A DNA stretch of 64,000 nucleotides from Skeletonema tropicum (GCA_037178625.1 CM074130.1:2976001-3040000); one strand, 5' to 3'. Counted from the first letter of the stretch, positions 11,693 to 22,257 are shown. Notes: a model not told the origin generated them from the sequence alone. Numbers and translations: made by a program.

Positions 11693-13426
11693 CTAGCAAA
11701 TCCCAAAGCTCCATTGACTGAAATCTGATTGCGATTGTATGAAAAGGACATCGTCTGCCGCCAATTTCCGCTTTGCTGAATCATCTTCTCCCACAAATGC
11801 AACGTCTGTGCATTGATTTCCTGAAGAAACAGTACATTCGGGCGTAACATCATGATCAAGTTTCTGATTTTTCACATCTTGCTCTCTGGTATCATTAGTT
11901 GTCGTATGATCCAAAGACGCCAAAATGTTAGCAACAAAGAGTAGATCTTCTGACCCACTGAAGGTTTCATCACATCTCTTCTTCATGTCCATCTTATTTC
12001 GGAGTTCCTCTACCCTTTTCTCTTCAGCTCGTTCAACTTCTTGCCAAGGCAAATCTTCTCCCAAATCCCAAGCTGAAACTTGCATCGCGTTCCTATTTCC
12101 GAGAACTTCCCTTGATACCTCAAATATCTCATCCGTGACGCAGGGAGAGTACTCCACGCCAAAGCTGTCGATCATTTCCTTTAAACCTCCAAATCCTTCA
12201 TAATCAAGTGCATAGTGCACACCTAGGGTGCCCCGTTCTAACACAACACTCTTTGACACTGTGCCACCACGAATGAATGATGCAATGGAAGAAGGAATGT
12301 AGCCATACGTAGCAGTTCCACTACCATGTCTAGAACTGGGATGAAACTCCATCCATCCTCGGCTTCCTTTCAGAAAGGAAACGAGCTCATTCCTTTTCCT
12401 GACACTCTCTTCGTGAGAGTCACTAGATTCTTGAGCAAGACGGCGAGAGCGCTTAGCGCCTTCACGTGGCTTCGATTTGAGCCAGGCTGGTCCCTTCTTC
12501 TTGTCATTGATGGAAGGTTGAGACTCATCACTGGACCTCTCAAGATTGTCTTTGGCATCATGAACCTTCTCCGGTTGTGGCTCATCATCATTTGCCTGCG
12601 TGATAGATGCAGGGTCTACACCAGCTAGAATAAGTTTTCGCCTCTCCCAGCCTTGTTTGGCAGCACGAGCTCTAGCAGCTGCACCGTAGCTCTTGGCCCT
12701 GCTTGCTTTCTTTCTGCTTGTGACAGCAGTCGGTTGCTTTTCAGTCTTCGCCAACTCTTTCCGCCTCTCCCAGCCCAGCTTTGCTGCCTCACGACGACCA
12801 AGGGGTGCCTTCTCTTGCTCTTTAGCAGCTAAAACCTTTGCCTCTGCGAGCTTCTTCTTTCGTCTCTCCCAGCCTAACCGGGCCGCTTCAGCTCTGGAAA
12901 GGGGCTTCTTCGAGCTCTCTTCTTCCTCAGATTCTTCCTCCTCATCTTCAACTTCTTCCGATGAGGATTCCTCAGCCGATTTTGCATTAAGCATCTTCTT
13001 ACGCCTAGCCCATCCGAGTCGAGCTGCCTCAGATCTAGAGAGAGGCTTCTTCACCGGCTCTTCTACTTCTGATTCTGTATCCGCACTGTCCATGTCCTCC
13101 TCGGATGATGAGGTCGAGTCTGTGTCTGTCTTGGAGACTGCCCTACTTCTCCTCCCAGAGTTGTGCATGGAAGCAGCGGTGGTCATGGATTGAGAAGATG
13201 TAAGCTTCATCTTCTTGGCCGGCCTTCCTGTTCGTTCTTGCTGGCGGCGTTTCTCCCAACCAATCAAAGCAGCCATCCTTTTCTTTTCCACTTTGCTAAG
13301 TCTCTTTGCATTCGGCCGCTTGCACATTGTTGCATGTTTGTGTGCTTGCAACACAGAGCCGTCCTTTCTTGCCGCATCTGCGCTCGATGCTGCAGTCGGT
13401 TCAGATTTCGATGAGCGTACTGTCAT
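11693..13426 (-). CDS. Basic nuclear-type protein with five GWxRRK repeats
   Basis: A 577-residue protein, single exon. Five copies of a short motif, (E/R)AAxxGWERRKx, lie at about residues 52-63, 135-147, 182-194, 217-228 and 255-266, separated by Ser/Glu/Asp-rich acidic stretches (about 103-125 and 150-175). The N-terminal half is very Lys/Arg rich (GRPAKKMKL near 67), suggesting a nuclear, nucleic-acid- or histone-binding protein. The region about 345-450 (SFLKGSRGWMEFHPSS ... VTDEIFEVSREVLG) is less biased and probably folded, but I do not recognise it. The acidic spacers alternating with basic repeats may make a charge-patterned scaffold. The gene is tail-to-tail with the UBA protein (106 bp between stops). 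Confidence 0.72.
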   Translation of the reverse strand: MTVRSSKSEPTAASSADAARKDGSVLQAHKHATMCKRPNAKRLSKVEKKRMAALIGWEKRRQQERTGRPAKKMKLTSSQSMTTAASMHNSGRRSRAVSKTDTDSTSSSEEDMDSADTESEVEEPVKKPLSRSEAARLGWARRKKMLNAKSAEESSSEEVEDEEEESEEEESSKKPLSRAEAARLGWERRKKKLAEAKVLAAKEQEKAPLGRREAAKLGWERRKELAKTEKQPTAVTSRKKASRAKSYGAAARARAAKQGWERRKLILAGVDPASITQANDDEPQPEKVHDAKDNLERSSDESQPSINDKKKGPAWLKSKPREGAKRSRRLAQESSDSHEESVRKRNELVSFLKGSRGWMEFHPSSRHGSGTATYGYIPSSIASFIRGGTVSKSVVLERGTLGVHYALDYEGFGGLKEMIDSFGVEYSPCVTDEIFEVSREVLGNRNAMQVSAWDLGEDLPWQEVERAEEKRVEELRNKMDMKKRCDETFSGSEDLLFVANILASLDHTTTNDTREQDVKNQKLDHDVTPECTVSSGNQCTDVAFVGEDDSAKRKLAADDVLFIQSQSDFSQWSFGIC

Positions 13427-13866
13427 GAATGGTCTTCTTCTTCACTGTTGGAGCCGATAATACTGTTTGGAGCACAAGTTGTTGTGCATTAGGCATTAGC
13501 AATGCAAATTTGTAGAAGGTAGAAGTAAGAGCACCATTCTTCGGTCTTTGTTGCACATTGCACAAAATCTGCACAGTGTCGTGTTTTGTGTTCCAGAGCT
13601 TCTCGTTTCTCGTTCGCTGAAGGGACAGATTGTCCTTCGCCATGACCTTCCTGTCCTGAGAGGTTTCACCTTTTTCGTTATGGTGAGAAATTAAGTACCT
13701 CTCTCTCTTGAGTTTGCTTGATGAACCCTGCCTTGAACCTTGTGCAAGAACGCCGTGAATGGCAACGAATGCATGATATCTACAATACCACAAACTACTT
13801 ATTGTTATGCACAGATACTTCTAAAACAACATTCAACAGAAAGGACTACATCATCTGCCCAATTAG
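13427..13866. other. Intergenic, no supported gene
   Basis: About 440 bp between two minus-strand genes. It contains the leader/promoter of the GWxRRK protein and the 3' region of the decarboxylase. An open minus-strand frame (13401-13793) overlaps the downstream start out of frame and has no recognisable content, so it is not called. Confidence 0.5.
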
Positions 13867-15145
13867 TCACTCAATCTTGAAATCAAAAACTTCACTACTC
13901 GCATCTAATGCTTGGGGTCCAGGTCCGCCTCTAGTGCAATAAACCATCTTGACATCGCCAATGTCCCGAATGCTGCAAGACTTTTCTACCGCTTCTAACA
14001 AACCTGCATCTAATTCAAACGCAAGTGCTTTGGTGACCATATCTTTGTTGTTGACATAATCTCCCATAAGATCTTCACTTTCACACGGATAATACTTGAG
14101 GACCAATGCCAATAATTCAATAACATGCTTATCAAGTGTGTACAAGACAGCATTTGGACCAGCATCAAATGTGTAGGCAGCTCTGATTTCACCTGCCCAG
14201 TCGTTGTATCTATGAACCATTTGGACAATACTACGCGACACATCATTCATGTAAAAGATTGGAGGATATGTATCCAAACAAGTTGCATGGAACTGGTTTG
14301 AGTCCATCATGGTGACCTTTCCAAAAGCTTCAAAATCTCTTGCTTTGATGGCCTCTTCAATCAGTTCCATCCTTTTTGACACGACTTCTTTCGCACGAAA
14401 AGCTAATAGCTCCGAAGTTGCAACAGAAGTCGACATTCCAGCAGTACTTGATGTTTCTTTCTTGGCATCCGACACAACACAAATAACAGCTCTAACTTCT
14501 TCCCAATGGGTCTCATCAGCAACTTGTTCTGCAATAGAATCTGACCAATCACTCTTTTCCCCACCTGCTCGCCATGCTACAAAGCCGCCATATAGAGAAC
14601 GGCATGCCGATCCAGATCCCTGACGCGCAATTGCAGTGAATTCACCAGGATACGACTCTTTTGCCCCAAAAAGCTCCACCAAAGCCGCTACAAGAGCTGC
14701 ATATCCAGCAGCACTAGATGCCAAACCTGCTGCATGTGGGGAATGTGTTATAACTAGCGATATACACGTGCATCTTTTTCCAATCATCCTTGGACACAAG
14801 AACTTCTTTTGTGTCAGGATCTATCTTTTCAGTTGCCAATGCACGCACCCCATCAACACATGCACGAAAGCGTTTCGATGAAGCTGCACCCACCTCTTCA
14901 CTGCCATTAAGCCACAGACGATCTTTGTCGAAAGCAAGCGAGGCCGATGCACTCGTTACAGCACGTAAATCACTTTGATCGAGTGTTAGAGATAGAGAGT
15001 CATTGATGGGCGTGTTGTAGTGAGAGTCAGCCTTGCCCCAGTATTTGATGCAAGCAATATTAGTCGGAGCAGAAACAGTGGCCTTATGGATGACAGGATT
15101 GCCGTCCACCTTGGGCACGGCCACAGATATCTTGTTTGTCGTCAT
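13867..15145 (-). CDS. MVD: Mevalonate diphosphate decarboxylase, one-base frameshift
   Basis: GHMP-superfamily enzyme that converts mevalonate-5-diphosphate and ATP to isopentenyl diphosphate, the last step of the cytosolic mevalonate pathway feeding sterols. Reading from the ATG at 15145 (MTTNKISVAV), family motifs appear in order: TNIACIKYWGK near the N-terminus, the phosphate-binding SYNTFPT-AAGLASSAAG, GSACRSLYGGFVAW, KKETSSTAGM, and FDAGPNAVLYTL near the end. Total length is about 425 residues, normal for the family. Position 14734 carries one extra base (A on +, T on the coding strand) between FPT and AAGLASS; as read, the frame stops shortly after. Skipping that single base restores the motif exactly. 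Everything else is intact, so this is either a sequence error or a very young null allele. An in-frame ATG at 15295 exists upstream, but the later one fits the family start better. Confidence 0.92.
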
Positions 15146-15478
15146 TGTTCCGAGACAAAATGAATAGTGAAGGTGGAGAGGAAGATGTCGAATGCCATCA
15201 CAAGCAAGCCATCTGCCGTCCGGTCCCGGGCGCCGAAAAGATTTCAAGAAAGATTTTTCCTGTTCTCTCGGTGGCCGGTCCGCCGGACAAGACAAAGGAC
15301 AGAAGAAGGATCATCTTCATCTTCAACACACAAACCTCGCTCTCATTCTCGTCTCCCTCTTGCTCGATGCTCGATTGTAATTTGCTGATGCAGCTAACTG
15401 GATGGACATGGTGACACGTTGCAACAACACAATATTATTTTGCTTCAGTTGACCTGTAGGGTTCGATTAGTATTGATA
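15146..15478. promoter_or_regulatory. Divergent promoter region, MVD / plastid protein
   Basis: 333 bp between two head-to-head genes; it must carry both promoters. No clear box could be assigned. Open frames here on the + strand are GC-rich shadows without support. Confidence 0.45.
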
Positions 15479-16807
15479 ATGCTCTACAGTAAATTATCTC
15501 TAAGCATATTACTAAGCTACTCGGCGTATCCTGCCGAGGCATTCTCAGGAGTTCGGCCCTTTGCAAGTCGTCAAATAATAACGACTCATGGAAATGGCGC
15601 ATCATGGAGCAGCTCTGCATCAACACTGGTGCTTCTTGCATCTAAAGAACCTAAGGACGACGAAGAAGAGGACGATCCTCTTTTGAATGATCAACGAGAA
15701 GGCATGGCAGATGCATTTGCAGCATTAGATGGACTCACTGCCGATGACTTTGATGACTTGAGACCAACCTCATCACTTGAAGATGCTGTTGCCATAAGCA
15801 CCTCTAATTTGGAACAATCTGCAAAAGTATTCATGGAGATGCAATCAGAGTTATCAGCACGGGGAGAAGAAGGAGTATATGATGACATTCTAGGTGATTT
15901 GTCTGGCGATCTTGATGATTTGAATACTATCTCAACAGCTGTGGCAGAAGATAACGTAACTGAATTGGGAAATGCTTTGGATGAAGCTTCAGTTCTTAGC
16001 GATGCAGATGGGATCGGATCGGACGATGGGCCCTCCGCAACGCTCACGACAGCTGATGTCACCAGCGATGTATTGAGTCAGGAAGTTGAACCTTCTCTTT
16101 CGATGGAAGATTTCATGTCCAAAGCGGTGAATGAAGCATTGACTGAAGTTTCCGCAGCCGGAGATCTTTCCGGGGAAAATACATCACCAGAAGACATGGG
16201 GGAGACAAAAGACTATCGCTATAGCTGCTGAACAATTATTAGAAGATGAACAATTACGTAAGGAAATTGAGGACATCTTCGACAAGGCTGGAGAAAAGTT
16301 AAGAATGGAAGTCGCTGCAATGAAGAGGGAACAAGAAGCAGTCACTAAGGTTGCTGAAGACCAGGGGCTAGAATACATTGAATCTGAAAAGCAACGTCTC
16401 TCTGAGGCAGAAGAGAGTGTATCTCGCTTGATTCAGACTGTAGCTGCTAGAACAAATGAGGTTCAGGAAGCAATGGAAGAATTGGAACGTGCAAAGAATG
16501 AGGCTGGTGATGGCAGCGGAGGCGGTATTGAAAAGACTGCACTGGACCTAAAGCAAGGAGGTGTAAGTTGCTGATACATGTCTTGTGTGTGCGTTCAAAT
16601 GTGACTGTTCTCTGACAAACATTCTTCTTGAATTTAACACAGCTTATTAAGCAAGCTTCATTAGTAGGAGCTTTGCTGTTTGGAAGTAGGGCATTTACGG
16701 AGACAATTTTGGTTGTGGGAAGTTCAAATGGAGGTGATCATGTCGTATCAGCCATAGCACAAGCTGCAATAGCCTTGGTGTGCGTGGGATATTTCTTTTT
16801 TAAGTAA
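15479..16807 (+). CDS. Plastid-targeted coiled-coil membrane protein, frameshifted
   Basis: The ATG at 15479 starts a signal peptide (MLYSKLSLSILLSYSAYPAEA) followed by FSGVRPFASR, the Phe-led transit motif of diatom plastid import. Mature regions are an acidic linker (DEEEDDP ... to about residue 240), a charged coiled coil (EQLLEDEQLRKEIEDIF through VQEAMEELERAKNEA) and a C-terminal hydrophobic segment. An intron (16563-16642, GTAAGT...CACAG) sits after KQGG; exon 2 reads LIKQASLVGALLFGS ... ALVCVGYFFFK and stops at 16807. An extra C at 16213 breaks the frame (ETKD/YRYSC*). The duplicate at 24398 lacks that base and continues ETKDIAIAAEQ, showing the ancestral frame. A GTAAGA donor at 16804 and a GCGCAG acceptor ending at 16864 allow an alternative C-terminus. 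The function is unknown; the family appears to be conserved-hypothetical. Confidence 0.78.
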
Positions 16808-16915
16808 GAAGTATTTTTTAGTAGGCTATGATGTACTTCTATTACAAACACCTCTCTTGCGCAGCACGCCGTTGGCTTTTTGCTCCCTGTTGTTGGTCCC
16901 CTTATGTAGGTAGGT

Positions 16916-17022
16916 ACCATTCCTATTATTGGCAGTTCAGGTTCAGTTATTAGGACGGAGTCCCATTCACTATTCCTTTCCAACCCAAAGGTCCGGGTAC
17001 TGGATTTCTTGTACACAAGAAC
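16916..17022 (+). repeat. Left terminal inverted repeat of the MULE
   Basis: Reverse-complement partner of 20736-20833. Key shared strings are attattggcagttcaggttc, ttattaggacggagtccca and ccaaaggtccgggtactgga. It has a 7-9-bp insertion (cactattc) absent from the right copy. Confidence 0.92.
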
Positions 17023-17058
17023 CTCCTCTATTTCAAATCCGCTCCAAGCCAACGGTGA

Positions 17059-19325
17059 GTTCACTTCCACGACCTCACCGCACCTCCCACACCCACTACA
17101 CCTACCACCTACCTACCACCGCACAATGAATGTCACCTTGACAATGGAAGGGCCGTCTCCTATGCGAAGCGAGCGCAGCGAGCGGAGCATCTCCATGGGG
17201 AAGATGAGCCGAGCGGAGCGATACGATGTTCTAAGTGGAGCGTTGCTCTCACAGAGAACTATATTCAGTCTAAGTCAGATGCGTACAGTGTCGGTCCTAA
17301 TAAGAAAGATATAAATATAAAGTTTACCGAGGGACTATTGCAGTTTTGCGCTACTTCTTTCTATGTCCTGAGGTTGTCACTTTCGATGTGACGAGCCATA
17401 CAAACAAGAATGGGTTCCACTTGTTGACCTTCTCATGCCGCACAAGTGTCGACAAGCAGGTTGTTTTCTGCCGTGTGTGGTTGCCTGACCAACGACGAGC
17501 ATCCTTTCGGTATGTGTTTCAGGAAGGCTTGAGGAAAATATTGCCCGCACATGTCTTAGCAAGAGTTCGCTTCTTAATCTGCGATGGAGATCCACAACAG
17601 AATGCTGAGCTTCGAATCGCGATCAAATTGTTATGCCCACACGCTAGAATTGGCGGATGTTCCTTTCATATGTTCGGAAATGGTTGGAATAGGCATGTGG
17701 GTACTACTAACTGGGATACATCACGAAACCCAGCATGGATGACATTTGTGCGACAAATCCATAGCTGGATGTACTCTTGGACACGGCCGGGTTATTGCCA
17801 CACTCAAGAGGAGTACGACATCAGCAAGCATTTACTAATTTCATGCCTCACTAGCAAACATGCTCTGAAGATGGCTGGAAACAGGAAGGATCTTATTGCT
17901 AGAGCAATTGCTTTCATCAAGGGATATGTATTCCCAAATGAGGATCTCTACCTGTTCTATCCCAGGAGTGAAGTCTTCAATCTATGTGTTGCCACAACTT
18001 CTGCTCATGAAGGGACAAACCATGGTCTCAAGTCTCATGCTGCAGCCGTAAAAGCAACTCATGCGATGAACACAGCTGCCAAGGCTATGTCCATTCAAGA
18101 TCGTGCAAAGCGGGCAGAATTGGATCAAATAGTGGGCAGAGACTTCCGGAATAGAGACAAGTCTTCTTGGTCAAATCTTCCGACTGGCCCGCATTTACTG
18201 ACTTACGCGGAGGGGTTGATGGTCCAATCACATAAGAGAGCGCAACTTTACAAAGTTCGCCGTGTTGGCAGAAGTCGGTTTCAGGTTGTGTATGTGGGGG
18301 AAAATTGTGACCATTCCTTTGTCTCTCGCTATATTGATGATTGGTCGTCCGCCGAGGATGATGATACCACAATTTCATCAGACGACACAAATGGCAAGGG
18401 TAGCGAAGAAGAGGATGACATTGGAGGTGCATATTGTCCACGTTTCAGCAGAGCATATACTGTTGATTTGTATGAAACCTGCAGTAGCTGTGATTGTTAT
18501 CACTTTCAGCGAGCTGGATTTCCCTGCCCACATATGAATGCATCGGCAAATGCAGTTTGCGACGCAAATGGTACAAAGTTCGAAGGATTTGGACATCATA
18601 GTGTCAGTGTAAGATGGTGGACAAATTACATGTATTGGGGATATAGGTGTCCAGAATGTCCTGAAGAAAAAGAGATGCCGAAACTTTTTCATCATCTTGC
18701 CAAGAATGATGCTAAGGGGCCGCAGTTTTGCCATGTCATTCCTTCGTCAATGCCGATCAAGCCACCCGTTGAACCCTTGCCTGCTGTTGAACGGATCAAG
18801 AACTATCCGAAAGCTTCACTGCCCTCTCTCTTGCAACATTACAGGTCTGACAGATTTGATATGTTGTTGTCAGAAACTCATCTCCCATCTGGGTCTCAAG
18901 AATTGGAAGCCTCTGTTGATGATGATTACATTCTTGGTGAAATTGATGTGCTTCGTGCCTCAAGCGATGGTAACTTTGAAGCCATCATGGATGAATTGAA
19001 CCAACAAGATACCCTTTCTTTGCAAGAAGTCGATTCTACTAGAGATGTACAGGTCGCATTGAAGCCAGTCTTTAATGAAGCATGTGATCTCCTCAAACAA
19101 TGCCCTGAAATGGCACCAGAGTTTGAGCGCATGATGAAGTCGTGCATTGCTGACATGCACAAGAAAATAGCTGCAAAGGAAGCCGCATCTCAAGACTCTT
19201 CAACTTCGCCGACGACGGAACCCACTACGGCTGGAAAGAAGAGGTCTTGGAAAGCTGTTACTTCTAGAGAGTACAATGGGCCACCAAGGGTAAAAGTTGC
19301 TAAGAATAGTAAATTTTCAAGTTAG
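17059..19325 (+). CDS. MULE transposase (DDE core + SWIM zinc finger), frameshifted
   Basis: The main open frame (17346-19325) starts at a TTG inside the catalytic core: Asp in EVVTFDVTSH, Asp pair in FLICDGDPQQN, CxxH in GGCSFHMF, and Glu in SAHEGTNHGLK, the usual MULE DDE arrangement. CDCYHFQRAGFPCPHM (about 18490-18537) is a CxC...CxH SWIM zinc finger. Upstream, another frame is open from 17059 to 17346 and reads VSYAKRAQRAEHLHGEDEP ... FTEGLLQF, a typical MULE N-terminal region. One extra T in the T-run at 17344-17347 would join it as LLQF-LRYFFLCPEVV. So the transposase is nearly complete but carries a one-base deletion. No in-frame ATG is visible upstream. A GTGAGT at 17055 hints at an intron with a further first exon. 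Confidence 0.85.
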
Positions 19326-19578
19326 TGTTGTAATTACGGTGTTGCTGTCCACTTTTGGTGCGTCGGCGAAATGGGATGCACATGATATGACTTCGGTCCA
19401 CTAGCGTGCGTCAATACTTGGTACAGCAAGCAACCATCAACTATTTTATTGCAAGTGGCTGCGACCTTTGGAGCTGCATGACTAAGTTCGACAACAAAGA
19501 AGGCTGCACCTCAAAACTTCGCCGACGTCGGACACTACTACTTCTGGAGAGAAGAGGTCTTGGAGAGCTGTTACAGAA
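19172..19578 (+). repeat. Duplicated 3' end of the transposase gene
   Basis: 19172-19262 (end of the transposase, cttcgccgacgacgg ... gaagaggtcttggaaagctgttac) recurs in diverged form at 19490-19574, just past the stop codon. The second copy is not coding. Confidence 0.75.
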
Positions 19579-19581
19579 ATA

Positions 19582-19922
19582 GTGTCTATTGCAGGTCGGT
19601 GGGACGAGTCATCCGCAGTAGGTTTTATCCGACGCATCGGTTGAGACGCCGAAACTTTAACACCCACTACTGATGACTCATCTTTCCTCTCGATAATTGA
19701 CAACGTCTGTAGTCGGAGGAATGTGTATTTCAAAAATGACTTCTTACCTTTTGCCGCCCAAATTCTTCGCGTGCAGTAATTCGGAATTCATCGAGAACGT
19801 CAAGAGTGTCCATTGCAGGTCGGTATGAAGAGTCACGCGCAGTTGGTTTTATTCGACGCATCGGTTGAGACGCCAAAACTTTAACACCCACTACTGATGA
19901 CTCATCTTTCTTCTCAACAATG
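19582..19922 (-). repeat. Direct repeat pair with exon-like minus-strand frames
   Basis: Two ~115-bp copies (19582-19695 and 19804-19922) share ctattgcaggtcggt and cgcatcggttgagacgcc. On the minus strand both encode nearly the same peptide (KDESSVVGVKVxASQPMRRIKPTA). A GTAAGA donor and a CTACAG acceptor (about 19738 to 19705 on the minus strand) lie between them, so they look like tandemly duplicated exons of a second, decayed gene carried inside the MULE. No full gene could be assembled. Upstream minus-strand frame 20124-20372 (ACVECRRAKARTK) might belong to it. Confidence 0.5.
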
Positions 19923-20735
19923 GCCACCCCTTTCGTCTCAAGTCAGTTCTTCTCCATGGAACACCGTTGGAGCAGGTCAAGAAAATAGCACAGAGAGTAA
20001 ACAGAAAAGCAGCCCGAGCAGGCTTGAGGAAGCTTGTTGACACAAGTGCAGATAAGCTACCTAGATATTCCTTTCTTTTCTAATGCCATCCTTGAAGTGA
20101 TCACTTGATACTTGAGTGAGTTGTCATTTCTGATTGACCAGAGCCCTCTTCTTCCCTGACAAAATACCGAACCCTTGTTGCACATCAACATCACTTGTAT
20201 CACCGGGTGATTCTATGTGTCCCAAAGGGGACGAACGTTGAATTCGTTGTGGTGGAAGCGACTCATGCTTTATTAGGTCCGTCTTCGTCCTTGCCTTGGC
20301 CCTTCGGCATTCAACACAAGCCATGATAGATGGAATAGAGAGAATTACTTTATCCTTCGTCAAAAGAGACATGTAAGTGGAAATGTTAGAGCATGGTTGA
20401 AGTTAATACGAGTCGGTGGCATGAAAAGAGTTGTTCTCACCAATTATTTTTGGTATTTGTCCGTTCTGTTCACAGCAGAAAATAATTCCCATCATGCTCC
20501 GTTCTTTGACATATCCATAATTTATCATGTCCGTACAGTGTTGACGTTATACATTGCGGATGATGAGAGGGCAGGTGGAGGCGGCCGGCGGTCCGCAGCG
20601 TCTTATCATGGTCAATAGGTAACTCAAGCAGTGTTGTCGATGGGTTGAGCGAGCGAGGTGGTTTCGGGTTGCTGTTTTATTTGAGTTTTGATGAATTTGG
20701 GGTGACCGTTTGCTTTTTTGAAAGTTGGATTCTCA

Positions 20736-20833
20736 TTCTTGTGTGCAAGAAATCCAGTACCCGGACCTTTGGGTTGGAAATAATGGGACTCCGTCCTAAT
20801 AACTGAACCTGAACTGCCAATAATAGGAATGGT
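20736..20833 (-). repeat. Right terminal inverted repeat of the MULE
   Basis: Inverted partner of 16916-17022. It runs from ttcttgtgtgcaagaaatcc to ccaataataggaatggt. Confidence 0.92.
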
Positions 20834-21078
20834 GTTTTGAAGGATTTTTGAAGGATTTTTGAAGGATTTTTGAAGGATTTTTGAAGGTCACGCTCAATCA
20901 CGCTCAAAGTCACGCTCAATCACGCTCAAAGTCACGCTCAATCACGCTCAATCACGCTCAATCACGCTCAATCACGCTCAATCACGCTCAAAAATTTTAG
21001 TAGCAGCTTGTATGGTCACGCTCCCCACTTGAGCGTGATTGAGCGTGATTGAGCGTGATTGAGCGTGATTGAGCGTGA
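20834..21078. repeat. 11-bp minisatellite and inverted decamer arrays
   Basis: Directly outside the MULE end are about four 11-bp units (ttttgaaggat; 20835-20887). Next come ten units of tcacgctcaa (20888-20991; most 10 bp, two 12 bp), a 37-bp spacer (20992-21028), and five units of ttgagcgtga (21029-21078), the exact reverse complement of the first decamer. The arms can pair into a ~50-bp perfect stem. Confidence 0.95.
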
Positions 21079-21827
21079 CCGTGACTCACGCCTCCACTAG
21101 TCTCGCTGTTTCACTTCAACGCCGCCATGGTCCTCTAGACACTGTTTAATAACAATCACGAGGTACTTATAACCACCTCTCTCCCTTCTCTAACACCTCA
21201 TGATAGATTTGAGTGCGGTCGGCGTTTGGTTTTATTCATTTCGCGCGAAATTGGCAGCAAACGGCTGCGGCACGGCCGAATGTGGAATAGTGCTACCGCT
21301 TCTTTTTCGATGTCGATGGTTTTTCGTCTTCTGTTGCTCTCCGTCGACTCGACAATCATCGACAAGTAACTATCAACTAACTGTTGATTCGGGGTGCGAA
21401 TTATTGCCAAATATACTCTCATACAAGTCAATACACTGGTTGAGATTGCCGGGCGTGTGTGTGTGGTGTTAATTATTTAGGGATGATATCCAACTCAGAA
21501 TGAACAGAGGACTCCACAATTCCTTCGTACAGAGGTCAGAGGACCTTGACGAATCTCTGTGACATAGAAAGCTTCAGCTGCTCATAGCCACACTTCATGA
21601 CATTTTATGTTACCTTCGAGATAAATGAATGTGTTGCATCAAGTGATCTTTAGCAGAGATGTGCAGCTGAGTCTACTTCACCGAAGATATTGGACATCGA
21701 GCACGTTTAAAGAACTGTCATATAGATTCCGCGCTCCGACCGCTCGTCAGGTTGGAGGTTCCTTGGTCCCCTTCATCCTGCATCATGACAAGCTTTATCT
21801 GGGATGATTTCATGGCTGATAGATGAA
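21079..21827. other. Intergenic, nothing recognised
   Basis: About 750 bp with only short unsupported frames on both strands. No repeat, RNA gene or conserved motif is seen. Confidence 0.5.
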
Positions 21828-22257
21828 ATATCAGCTACGAGGCTGTAGCATCGCTTCTACGGACGCAATCCGTCTGAGCAGTGCCAATGTGCTTGTATAG
21901 TGTCGCCACCGAGTTTAATGGGACACTAAGAAGCGGCTCATGCGCAAATTGACGACGATAGATACGATTTGGTAGAATGTGTTGCTGCTGGCCAGCCCAC
22001 ACTTCACCTCTCATATCAGGTACGAGGCTGTAGCATCGCTTCTACTCACGCCAAACTTCTGAGCAGTGCTAATGTACTTGTACCAGTTTTTTCACCGCAG
22101 AGTCAGAGTATAATGGGACACTAGAAGCGAATGGGACACTAGAAGCGGCTCATGCGCAAATTGACGACGATGGATACGATTCGGTAGAATGTGGTGCTGC
22201 TGACCAGCTCACACTGGACCTCTCATATTAGGTACGAGGCTGTAGCGTCGCTTCTAT
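21828..22257 (+). repeat. Diverged, isolated satellite monomers
   Basis: Two to three degenerate monomers of the 184-bp satellite, 12 kb from the array and in the same orientation. Shared strings include tgtagcatcgcttctacgga (21844) and gcggctcatgcgcaaattgacg (21933), with gatacgatttggtagaatgtg following. Unlike the array they read gcgcaaattg and gaggctg, so they belong to an older or separate subfamily. A short internal duplication (gggacactagaagcg) is present near 22113-22145. Confidence 0.9.

Larger units (their letters stand above)
16916..20833 (+). mobile_element. Mutator-like (MULE) DNA transposon with ~100-bp TIRs
   Basis: A 3.9-kb element bounded by inverted repeats. The left end 16916-17022 (accattcctattattggcag...) is matched by the reverse complement of 20736-20833 over nearly its full length; differences are a 7-9-bp indel near 16976 and a few substitutions. 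Between them lies a MULE-type transposase. The 9-bp flanks (taggtaggt on the left, gttttgaag on the right) are not a target-site duplication, so one flank has been rearranged after insertion. The left end abuts exactly the point where the duplicated plastid-gene segment stops matching its copy. Confidence 0.88.

Noticed and set aside
12693..13193. 166-codon + frame opposite the GWxRRK gene
   Set aside because: Ser/Phe-rich shadow of the Lys/Arg/Glu-rich coding strand.
16907..20842. Target-site duplication of the MULE
   Set aside because: The two 9-bp flanks do not match, and no nearby shift gives a convincing match.
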